Source: Actinomycetes bacterium
GTDB taxonomy: Bacteria; Actinomycetota; Acidimicrobiia; Acidimicrobiales; Bog-793
Assembly: GCA_021785095.1 (NCBI GenBank)
Contig: JAJYGM010000134.1
Span: 1 to 6,669, forward strand
Direction: 5' to 3'
Length of the DNA stretch: 6,669 bases
Positions within the stretch are counted from its first letter, which is position 1, and the number at the start of each line of letters is the position of its first letter. Shown in pieces: positions 1 through 4,975 of this stretch. Made by a program: the position numbers and the translations under genes. The notes under the pieces were generated by a model. That model was not told the origin of the DNA. It did no database searches and was given only the letters and a program-made list of their open reading frames with translations.

Positions 1-71
1 CCGAAACGTGGCTCCGCTGGGCACGCCGCGTGCTCGGCCCCACCCTGCCCGACGCGCTCGCCGACCGCTGA
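1..71 (+). CDS. C-terminal end of an unidentified protein (5' truncated)
   Basis: An open frame enters from the left edge (first full codon at position 3) and stops at TGA 69-71. The 22 visible residues end in RRVLGPTLPDALADR. Twenty of the 22 sense codons end in G or C, the pattern expected of a true coding frame in this genome. There is too little sequence to name a family. It runs in the same direction as the hemerythrin gene but is separated from it by 118 bases that contain a convincing promoter, so the two are probably transcribed separately. Confidence 0.5.
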   Translation, partial: ETWLRWARRVLGPTLPDALADR

Positions 72-104
72 GGATCACCGCTCGACCCGCGGCGTCGTAC
101 GTCC

Positions 105-140
105 TCTTGTTAGTCTAGTACTAACTAGAGATATAGTGAT
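105..140 (+). promoter_or_regulatory. Promoter with overlapping inverted repeats (candidate operator) for the hemerythrin gene
   Basis: This AT-rich patch contains a good -10 box, TATAGT at 132-137. A poor -35 candidate, TTGTTA at 107-112, lies 19 bases upstream, so an activator may be needed. Two overlapping inverted repeats fill the spacer: GTTAGT (109-114) with ACTAAC (120-125), and CTAGT (115-119) with ACTAG (124-128). Their placement between -35 and -10 suits a repressor or a redox-sensing switch. The stretch ACTAACTAGAGATA (120-133) is nearly repeated at the promoter of the minus-strand membrane protein gene. Expected transcription start is near 143-145. The binding protein is unknown. 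Confidence 0.6.
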
Positions 141-177
141 CCGCGAGTGTCGTTCGACGAGGCATCCGACGAAGAAG

Positions 178-183
178 AAGGAG
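178..183 (+). promoter_or_regulatory. Ribosome binding site fixing the hemerythrin start at 190
   Basis: AAGGAG sits 6 bases before ATG 190-192. This favours 190 over the in-frame upstream start at 136, which overlaps the end of the -10 box and would lie upstream of the expected transcription start. Confidence 0.75.
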
Positions 184-189
184 CGCGCC

Positions 190-1221
190 ATGACCGCCAC
201 AGCCACCGCCAAGGCGACCGCCACAGCCACCGGCGTCCTGGAGGCGATGCTCGCCCACCACGAGGCGCTCGCTGACGGAGTGGCTCGGCGAGTCGTTGCG
301 GTGCGGGTCGCCGCCGAGCGCCACGACCGCTACGAGACGGCAGCGGCTGAGCTCGTCGCGTACCTGGCCACGGAGGTCCTGCCCCATGCCATGGCCGAGG
401 AGCACACCCTCTACCAGGCAGCCGCGGCCAAGAAGGATCTCGCCGACACGGTCGCCGGGATGGTCGACGAGCACCGCAAGCTCATCACGTTGGTGGAGCG
501 ACTGGCGACGGCGAACGAAGCGGCCGCGGCCTCAGGAGGAGCCGAGGCGATCGGCGCGCTCTTCGCCGGGCATGTCGCCAGGGAGAACGAGCTGATCTTG
601 CCTGCGCTCGCAGCCGACGCCGAGGTGGACCTGGCCGGGCTGCTCGTCCAGATGCACCGACTCACCGAGGCCGGGCAGGACGAAACGCCCGTAGCCGACG
701 GGTTGGCGACCCCCGACGCGGAGGCCGTCCTCGTCCGGCTCCTGCTCCGTGCCGCCGACCAGCTCGCTGACGCCGGGCGCGGCGACGCCGCCTGCGGGTT
801 GGCGGCCGGGGCCTGGGTAGCGGTTCGGCGGGCGCGCCCGGAGCTCGCCGTGCGGGTGACCGCCGCGTTGCACCGACTGGTGCGCTCGGCGACGTCCGAG
901 CCGGTGACGCTGTCGGCGAGGCGGACGGATCCTGGAGGAGCCGAAGCCGTCCTCGACGTCCGGGCCCTGGTCCCGGCCCAGCGCCACGAGAAGATCTTCG
1001 CCACCTACGGCGCCCTCGTCCCCGGTACTGCGTTCGTCTTGGTGAACGACCACGACCCGAAGCCCCTTCGCTACCAGTTCGAGGCCGAGCACCAGGGCAC
1101 CTTCACCTGGGACGTGCTCGAGGCGGGGCCAACCGTGTGGCGGGTGCGCATCGGCCGACCAGCTCAGGAGCTCCGCTCCGCCACCGATGGCGCGGAGGTT
1201 GTCGCGACGCTCGGTCGCTGA
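190..1221 (+). CDS. Hemerythrin (HHE) domain protein with C-terminal DUF2249 domain
   Basis: A 343-residue cytoplasmic protein with no signal peptide. Residues about 15-160 form a hemerythrin-like four-helix bundle expected to bind a di-iron centre. Candidate ligands are H23 or H24, H66 and E70 (HAMAE), H95 (DEHRK), and H128 and E132 (HVARE). Residues about 170-240 are an alanine-rich, probably helical linker. Residues about 253-323 match DUF2249, with the opening VLDVRAL and the closing WRVRIG. Hemerythrin-like proteins of this kind bind O2 or NO, or supply iron for Fe-S repair as in YtfE/RIC; which applies here is inferred only. The N-terminus is a low-complexity Thr/Ala run (TATATAKATATAT). 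The gene converges on the membrane protein gene 1337-2731, and a stand-alone DUF2249 gene lies at 3194, so the domain occurs both fused and free in one locus. Confidence 0.88.
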   Translation: MTATATAKATATATGVLEAMLAHHEALADGVARRVVAVRVAAERHDRYETAAAELVAYLATEVLPHAMAEEHTLYQAAAAKKDLADTVAGMVDEHRKLITLVERLATANEAAAASGGAEAIGALFAGHVARENELILPALAADAEVDLAGLLVQMHRLTEAGQDETPVADGLATPDAEAVLVRLLLRAADQLADAGRGDAACGLAAGAWVAVRRARPELAVRVTAALHRLVRSATSEPVTLSARRTDPGGAEAVLDVRALVPAQRHEKIFATYGALVPGTAFVLVNDHDPKPLRYQFEAEHQGTFTWDVLEAGPTVWRVRIGRPAQELRSATDGAEVVATLGR

Positions 1222-1267
1222 CCGCGCGGCGGCGCTCAGCGGCCCTCGGCCAGGCTGGTCCCGGACC

Positions 1268-1329
1268 GGAACGCACGGGCCGGAACGCACGGGCCGGAAC
1301 GCACGGGCCGGAACGCACGGGCCGGAACG
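1268..1329. repeat. 14-bp tandem repeat, 4.4 copies, between convergent genes
   Basis: The unit GGAACGCACGGGCC is repeated four times without mismatch (1268-1281, 1282-1295, 1296-1309, 1310-1323) and followed by a 6-base partial copy ending at 1329. It fills most of the 115-base gap between the stops of the hemerythrin gene (1221) and the membrane protein gene (1337). The unit is not a multiple of three and I see no coding role. Exact identity of the copies implies recent slippage or amplification. No T-tract terminator is visible in this gap. Confidence 0.95.
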
Positions 1330-1336
1330 TATTCGG

Positions 1337-2731
1337 TCACACCTGGCGCTCAGCGGGCTCCGGGGGGTAGGCGGTCGCGCGAGGCCGGAGTGCGGTGCCT
1401 GACCGGACGGCGGTGAGCTGGCGCAGCGGGCGAACGGACAGGTTCGCGGCGACCACGACGCCCGCCAACGCCAGGAGCACGCCGCCTGCCGCGATCACCG
1501 GGGCAGAGGACGTGCCGATCCCGGCGCACAGCGCGCCGATGCCGGCAGTGACGGTTCCGTAGGTGGCGGCTGCCCAGCCGTGATGGTAGAGGTCGGCGAA
1601 CATGAGGGGCTTGCCCGAGGGTCCGCTCGGCGTGCCGTGCGACCGCAGCAGCGACCACACGACGAACGGTACGACCTTGTGGGCGTGGCCGACGAGCGCT
1701 TCGAGCAGCCAGCCTCCGCCCGCCACCATGGCAGCAGCGACGAGCGCGACGCCCTCGTGGTGGTGGTGAGGAAGGACGAGGGTTCCGGTGACGGCGAGCC
1801 CGGCGGCGACGACCAGCCAACCGCCGGCGGTCACCACGAATGCGACGTGCAAGTCGGTCTTGCGCCGGCGGTGGCGCACGTGCGCCCACAGCGAGACGAG
1901 GTGTGCGCCGAGGCCGGCGCCGAGCACGGCGGCGCCGGCCCATTCGGCCGCGGGGCTGGCATGGGCGAGCCCGCCGGCCAGGATCGCCGCGCCGAGCCAG
2001 GTGGCCCACACCGCCAGCGTCCCTGAGCGGTGCCGGCCTGGAACGTGGGCGAGCATGAACATGGGCCACAGCTTCTGCGCCACGCCGACGTAGGTGACCC
2101 CCAGCCAGGCGAACAGGCCCACGACACCCATCGCCAGGTCCACGTGGGCGGAGAGGACGAACCAGTGGCCCTGGCGGTCGCCGACGAAGGTGGCGCCGAG
2201 GAGCGTGGTCGCTGCCGCGCCGAGAAGGGCGAGTCGGAGGGCCGCGACCGGGGTGCCCTTCCCCCGTACCGAGAGCGGCCCAGCGAGGTTCCAGGCGAGC
2301 AGGACGAGCCCGACCACCGCCAGACCGCCACTGGCGGCGATGACTGCGGTCTGCTCGAAGCCGACCCCGAGCGGCAGCAGCCACGACGTCGCCAGCCATA
2401 CGACGAACGTGGCTCTCGCCACGCGCACCGACCGCAGCGGGCGGCCGGTGATGACCGGGGTGAACTGGTGGGTGGCGCCGAGGACGCCCATGGTCAGCGC
2501 GGCGAGGACCCCGAAGTGCACGGCGGCGATCGCCGGATCGCTGTTGGGGTCGGCGGCCGCCGCGGCCCGCACCCACACCCAGACGACACCGCAGGCGACG
2601 AGACCGACCGACGCTGCTGCGAGGAACGACAGCGGCACCGATGGCGGGGGGACCGCGCCGGGCACCCCTGGCGGTCGGCCGGCCCAGGAGCCGGAGGCCG
2701 TCGCCGCTCGGGGTCCGTTTCCGTCATCCAT
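1337..2731 (-). CDS. Polytopic membrane protein, heme-copper oxidase subunit I / NnrS-like
   Basis: A 464-residue protein with about 12 hydrophobic segments after a soluble Gly/Pro-rich N-terminus of some 33 residues. Approximate segments: 35-54, 69-92, 104-122, 127-149, 162-182, 190-215, 217-229, 237-256, 264-285, 295-320, 324-345, 348-362, 385-407 and 410-430. Histidines fall in or next to the membrane segments: H72 and H88, H189 and H196, H229, H276, a run of four at 322-325, and an HxH pair at H349/H351 (GHAHK). An HH motif followed by an HxH helix recalls the metal and heme ligands of heme-copper oxidases and NO reductases, but the usual family signatures are not clear. NnrS-like heme-copper proteins are the other option. 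The start at 2731 is chosen for its Shine-Dalgarno; a longer frame reaches 2791 without one. Its promoter shares an element with that of the hemerythrin gene. Confidence 0.7.
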   Translation of the reverse strand: MDDGNGPRAATASGSWAGRPPGVPGAVPPPSVPLSFLAAASVGLVACGVVWVWVRAAAAADPNSDPAIAAVHFGVLAALTMGVLGATHQFTPVITGRPLRSVRVARATFVVWLATSWLLPLGVGFEQTAVIAASGGLAVVGLVLLAWNLAGPLSVRGKGTPVAALRLALLGAAATTLLGATFVGDRQGHWFVLSAHVDLAMGVVGLFAWLGVTYVGVAQKLWPMFMLAHVPGRHRSGTLAVWATWLGAAILAGGLAHASPAAEWAGAAVLGAGLGAHLVSLWAHVRHRRRKTDLHVAFVVTAGGWLVVAAGLAVTGTLVLPHHHHEGVALVAAAMVAGGGWLLEALVGHAHKVVPFVVWSLLRSHGTPSGPSGKPLMFADLYHHGWAAATYGTVTAGIGALCAGIGTSSAPVIAAGGVLLALAGVVVAANLSVRPLRQLTAVRSGTALRPRATAYPPEPAERQV

Positions 2732-2734
2732 CGT

Positions 2735-2742
2735 CCCCCCTT
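2735..2742 (-). promoter_or_regulatory. Ribosome binding site fixing the membrane protein start at 2731
   Basis: Read on the minus strand, AAGGGGGG precedes ATG (2731-2729) by 3 bases; the AAGGGG core is 5 bases away. It decides for this start over the in-frame candidate at 2791. Confidence 0.7.
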
Positions 2743-2923
2743 GGTGGTCCTTCGAGCGTGTGCCGGCGAGCAGCGACGGCTGGGCCCGCATGCGTCGGCG
2801 ACGAATCGGTCGACCCCCTCGGGTCTCTCCGACGGCGCGATCCTGTCCCCTCTGTCCCCCCGGCGTCCCTGGCGAGCTTCGGTGACCGGACCGCTGCCGC
2901 GCCTACACGCTCCACGAATCGCC

Positions 2924-2953
2924 AGTGTATCTCTAGTAGTGGACAGAGCTTCA
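2924..2953 (-). promoter_or_regulatory. Promoter of the minus-strand membrane protein gene with shared CTAG element
   Basis: On the minus strand, a -10-like TACACT (2929-2924) lies 18 bases from a weak -35-like TGAAGC (2953-2948). Between and into the -10 runs ACTACTAGAGATA (2940-2928). This is the same as ACTAACTAGAGATA at 120-133 except for one missing base, and it has the same position relative to the -10. The expected transcript start is near 2917, giving a leader of about 185 bases in which I see no riboswitch or small reading frame that I can support. Confidence 0.5.
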
Positions 2954-3027
2954 CGGAGGGCTGGAGGCGATGCCGCACCTCCCTGCACGCCACAGAACCA
3001 GCGCGTCGACGATCGAGCGCCACGCGT

Positions 3028-3052
3028 CCCTTCTCGAGCCCCCCTTCTCGAG
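3028..3052. repeat. Short direct repeat in the divergent intergenic region
   Basis: CCCTTCTCGAG occurs at 3028-3038 and again at 3042-3052, a 14-base period. Each copy includes the palindrome CTCGAG. It lies upstream of the plus-strand promoter at 3100-3127 and could be a regulator site or chance. The rest of the 2732-3193 gap holds only the two promoters, the leaders and the ribosome sites; I find no supported gene in it. Confidence 0.4.
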
Positions 3053-3099
3053 TCACGGCCCAGGCGACGATGGTCCCGTGGCGCGGAAAGCAGCTCCGG

Positions 3100-3139
3100 G
3101 GGACACCTGGCTCTGCTAAGTTCTAGTCGCTGACAGAAC
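3100..3139 (+). promoter_or_regulatory. Promoter and inverted repeat upstream of the DUF2249-DUF59-DUF488 operon
   Basis: A -35-like GGGACA (3100-3105) and -10-like TCTAGT (3122-3127) are separated by 16 bases. The inverted repeat GTTCT (3120-3124) ... AGAAC (3135-3139), with a 10-base spacer, covers the -10 and expected start, which is a natural operator position. The -10 contains CTAG, as do the other two promoter regions of this locus. The boxes are imperfect, so the exact promoter is uncertain. Confidence 0.45.
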
Positions 3140-3180
3140 TACATGAACGACAGAGCCGACCGGTCTCGATCGGGGCCGAG

Positions 3181-3187
3181 AAGGGAG
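3181..3187 (+). promoter_or_regulatory. Ribosome binding site fixing the DUF2249 start at 3194
   Basis: AAGGGAG precedes ATG 3194-3196 by 6 bases. The in-frame ATG at 3143 has no such site and lies only a few bases after the predicted transcription start, so 3194 is preferred. Confidence 0.75.
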
Positions 3188-3193
3188 CAACCG

Positions 3194-3415
3194 ATGGCAA
3201 CCGTCGATGCCCGCCCGATCATCGCGTCGGGGAACGAGCCGTTCGAGACGATCATGGCCGCGGCCGGTGCCCTCGACGACGGGGAGGAGCTGGTGGTCCT
3301 GGCCCCCTTCGAGCCAGTGCCGCTCGAAGGGGTGCTGTCCTCGCAGGGCTTCTCCTACGAAGCCGAGGCTCTCGACGGCGGCGACTGGCGGGTCACCTTC
3401 CGGCGGCCGTCGTGA
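3194..3415 (+). CDS. Stand-alone DUF2249 domain protein
   Basis: A 73-residue soluble protein made of a single DUF2249 domain. It starts VDARPI, has the central pattern LVVLAPFEPVPL (33-44), then GFSYEAEAL (52-60), and closes with WRVTFRR (65-71). The same fold forms the C-terminus of the hemerythrin protein encoded at 190-1221; the two are clearly diverged. DUF2249 proteins resemble the small TusA-like alpha/beta fold, but their biochemical role is not established. The stop TGA (3413-3415) overlaps the GTG start of the DUF59 gene, so the two are probably translationally coupled. It is the first gene of the operon. A 51-base longer version from ATG 3143 was set aside for lack of a ribosome site. 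Confidence 0.85.
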   Translation: MATVDARPIIASGNEPFETIMAAAGALDDGEELVVLAPFEPVPLEGVLSSQGFSYEAEALDGGDWRVTFRRPS

Positions 3416-3798
3416 CCGGCGACGCGCCAGCCGGCGGGGCTGAGAGCGGCGTGCCGGCCGAGCCGGGACGCCGGCTGCAGCCTCCGGCGCCCGACATGCT
3501 CGACGCGGCCTGGGGTGCGCTCCGGGGCGTGTACGACCCCGAGCTCTACCTCGACGTGGTCTCGCTCGGGCTCGTCTACGACCTCCGAGTCGAAGCTGGC
3601 ACGGTGGTCGTCGAGATGACGATGACCACGCCGGGCTGCCCGGCCTCCGAGGCGTTGTCCGAGATGGCCCGGGTGGAGGTCGCCCATGCCGTCGGCGACG
3701 CTGTCCCTGTGGACGTCCGAGTCGTATGGGACCCGCCGTGGAGCCCGGACATGATCGACGAGGAGGCGGCGGCGACCCTCGGGTTCCGGGCGCGGTGA
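3412..3798 (+). CDS. DUF59/MIP18-family metal-sulfur cluster assembly factor (SufT/PaaD-like)
   Basis: A 128-residue cytoplasmic protein. After an extended Gly/Ala/Pro-rich stretch (1-27) comes the family core: YDPELYLDVVSLGLVYDL (41-58), TMTTPGCPASE (70-80) with the conserved cysteine C76, and the C-terminal VVWDPPWSPDMIDEEAA...LGF (104-125) typical of PaaD and related MIP18 members. Family members help load Fe-S clusters onto target proteins, as SufT, PaaD and eukaryotic CIA2/MIP18 do. The target here is unknown; proximity suggests it serves the hemerythrin/membrane protein group. The GTG start overlaps the DUF2249 stop (GTGA, 3412-3415), and its own stop overlaps the DUF488 start in the same way (3795-3798). 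Confidence 0.9.
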   Translation: MTGDAPAGGAESGVPAEPGRRLQPPAPDMLDAAWGALRGVYDPELYLDVVSLGLVYDLRVEAGTVVVEMTMTTPGCPASEALSEMARVEVAHAVGDAVPVDVRVVWDPPWSPDMIDEEAAATLGFRAR

Positions 3799-4244
3799 GC
3801 ACGGCCCGCGGGACCGCCGCCGGCGGGACCGCCGCCCCGAGCGTGGATGTGGAGGTGGTGCGTGTCTACGAGGACCCCGGGCGTCGCCACCAAGAGCACC
3901 AAGGGCACCAAGGGCACCAAGGGCACCCAGAGCACCGGGTGCTCGTCGATCGCCTGTGGCCCCGGGGAGTGCAGAAAGCAGCGCTCGACGTCGACGAGTG
4001 GGCGAAGGAGCTGGCGCCCAGCACGGAGCTCCGCCGCTGGTACGGCCACGACCCCGCCCGCTTCGCCGAGTTCGACCGTCGATACCGAGCCGAGCTGGAC
4101 CGCGACCCTGGTGCCCCGGTCGTCGAGCGGCTGCGGGCGTACGCCGGTCGCGGCCACCTCGTGCTGCTGACCGCCACCCGCGACGTCGAGCACTCGGGGG
4201 CGGCGGTGCTCGCGGCGGTGCTCGCGGCGGGCAGCGGCGGGTAG
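3795..4244 (+). CDS. DUF488 family protein (YeaO-like) with a His-Gln repeat insert
   Basis: A 149-residue protein with the DUF488 landmarks: VVRVYEDP (21-28), RVLVDRLWPRGV (48-59), DEWAKELAPSTELRRWYGHDP (67-87), FAEFDRRYRAEL (90-101), and LLTATRDVEHSGA (124-136), where the usual asparagine after RDxxH is serine. Family function is unknown. Between the first strand and the DRLWPRG motif, where relatives have a short acidic/Pro loop, this copy carries an in-frame repeat (residues 32-46, HQE-HQG-HQG-HQG-HPE) encoded by a 9-bp tandem repeat. GTG 3795 is chosen because it overlaps the DUF59 stop as GTGA. GTG at 3843 or 3849 would remove a low-complexity N-terminus of 16-18 residues and is a fair alternative. 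The C-terminus is coded by the first copy of a 46-bp duplication. Confidence 0.82.
   Translation: MSTARGTAAGGTAAPSVDVEVVRVYEDPGRRHQEHQGHQGHQGHPEHRVLVDRLWPRGVQKAALDVDEWAKELAPSTELRRWYGHDPARFAEFDRRYRAELDRDPGAPVVERLRAYAGRGHLVLLTATRDVEHSGAAVLAAVLAAGSGG
3888..3932 (+). repeat. 9-bp in-frame tandem repeat within the DUF488 gene
   Basis: Five units of 9 bases: CACCAAGAG, three exact CACCAAGGG, and CACCCAGAG, followed by CACCGGGTG as the pattern decays. Each unit is three codons, so copy number change would keep the frame and only alter the length of a His/Gln/Gly loop. Confidence 0.95.
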
Positions 4245-4290
4245 GGCGGCGGTGCTTGCGGCGGTGCTCGCGGCGAGCAGCGGCGGGTAG
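4199..4290 (+). repeat. 46-bp tandem duplication spanning the DUF488 stop codon
   Basis: Copy 1 (4199-4244) codes the last residues of the DUF488 protein and its TAG stop. Copy 2 (4245-4290) follows directly with 44 of 46 bases identical and also ends in TAG. Inside each copy a 12-base unit, gcggtgctcgcg (gcggtgcttgcg in the first position of copy 2), occurs twice. The second copy lies downstream of the stop and has no evident coding role. Confidence 0.92.
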
Positions 4291-4340
4291 CGCGGTGGGA
4301 GTCACCTTCGTCTCAGTGGTCCTCTCGGTCTCGGCCACGT

Positions 4341-4360
4341 CGGGGGCTCACGATCCCCCG
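4341..4360 (+). terminator. Possible hairpin after the DUF488 gene
   Basis: CGGGGG (4341-4346) pairs perfectly with CCCCCG (4355-4360) around an 8-base loop. No T-tract follows. It could end the DUF488 operon transcript, or sit in the leader of the DUF2269 gene. The rest of the 4291-4397 gap shows nothing else. Confidence 0.3.
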
Positions 4361-4397
4361 TTGCCGGCACGGTGACCGGACGACCGCTGCTCTGGTC

Positions 4398-4889
4398 GTG
4401 ACCCCTGTCTGGCTCTCCGACCTCGCCCTGTGCCTGCACCTGCTCGGTGCCTTCTCGCTCGCCTCGGGCACCGTCGTGGCTGCAGTGGGCTTCGAGGCTG
4501 CGAGGCGAAGAGCCAGCTGCAGCGAGATCGCCCTGCTACTCGGGCTCGCCCGCGTCGGTGCCGTGCTGGTCGTGGGAGGGACGCTTCTCGGTGGCGGCTC
4601 CGGGCTGTGGCTGGTCGCCCTCGGGCACTGGGGCTACGCCACGCCCTGGGTCGACGCGGCGATCGGCCTCCTCGCCCTGGTCGTCGTCACCGGGTCGCTG
4701 GGCGGGCAGCGACCAAAGCAGGCCCGCAGGCTCGCCACGGCCTTGGCCGCCCAGGACGCCCCGCCGAGCGACGAGCTGCGCTCCCTGTTGGGCGACCGCG
4801 TCGCCATCGCCCTCAACTACGTGGCGGCGGGAGCGCTCCTGGCGATCGTCGTCCTCATGGTGGTGAAGCCGGGCTCACCGCATATGTAG
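4398..4889 (+). CDS. Four-helix integral membrane protein, DUF2269-like
   Basis: A 163-residue protein with four membrane segments at about 8-30, 50-75, 84-102 and 134-156, and a charged cytoplasmic-type loop at 103-133 (GGQRPKQARR...). The first helix carries LHLLGAFSLASGT with H14, like the conserved His-containing first helix of DUF2269 and related CopD-like proteins. A second histidine is in GHWGY (H77). The function is not established; paired membrane histidines allow, but do not prove, heme or metal binding. The start is GTG without a strong ribosome site, so it is less certain. It lies 153 bases after the DUF488 gene on the same strand and may be a last operon gene or have its own promoter. 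It converges on jetD. Confidence 0.72.
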   Translation: MTPVWLSDLALCLHLLGAFSLASGTVVAAVGFEAARRRASCSEIALLLGLARVGAVLVVGGTLLGGGSGLWLVALGHWGYATPWVDAAIGLLALVVVTGSLGGQRPKQARRLATALAAQDAPPSDELRSLLGDRVAIALNYVAAGALLAIVVLMVVKPGSPHM

Positions 4890-4890
4890 G

Positions 4891-4923
4891 AGGCGCGAGC
4901 ACCGGTCGCCGGCACCGGCGCCT
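4891..4923. terminator. Possible bidirectional terminator between the DUF2269 gene and jetD
   Basis: In the 86-base gap between two convergent stops (4889 and 4976), AGGCGC (4891-4896) pairs with GCGCCT (4918-4923). A competing inner hairpin GCCGG (4908-4912) / CCGGC (4915-4919) is also present. No T-tract is seen. The location is right for a shared terminator but the structure is typical of chance pairing in GC-rich DNA. Confidence 0.35.
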
Positions 4924-4975
4924 TCCAGCACGCTCCGCCGCCCCACCAGACACTGCCGACGGGGTCCTGCCGGGG

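Noticed and set aside
83..97. Terminator hairpin CGAC / GTCG after the upstream gene
   Set aside because: Only 4 bases per arm with a 7-base loop and no T-tract; expected by chance at this GC content.
411..1290. Minus-strand open frames opposite the hemerythrin gene
   Set aside because: Ser/Arg/Ala-rich translations without motifs; the plus strand encodes a clear HHE plus DUF2249 protein.
1268..1329. CRISPR-like array
   Set aside because: The copies are directly adjacent with no spacers and the 14-base unit is too short for a CRISPR repeat.
1231..1356. Direct repeat ggcgctcagcgg at 1231 and 1345 flanking the convergent gap
   Set aside because: Only 12 bases, with the similarity ending at once on both sides; not enough to call an attachment site or element end.
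2030..3133. Long plus-strand open frame (367 codons) opposite the membrane protein gene
   Set aside because: Its composition is dominated by Arg, Gly and Asp with no domain pattern, and it lies antisense to a clear multi-helix membrane protein. It is a typical GC-rich shadow frame.
3143..3193. Upstream ATG start for the DUF2249 protein
   Set aside because: No ribosome binding site, too close to the predicted promoter, and the added residues are charged low-complexity sequence outside the domain.
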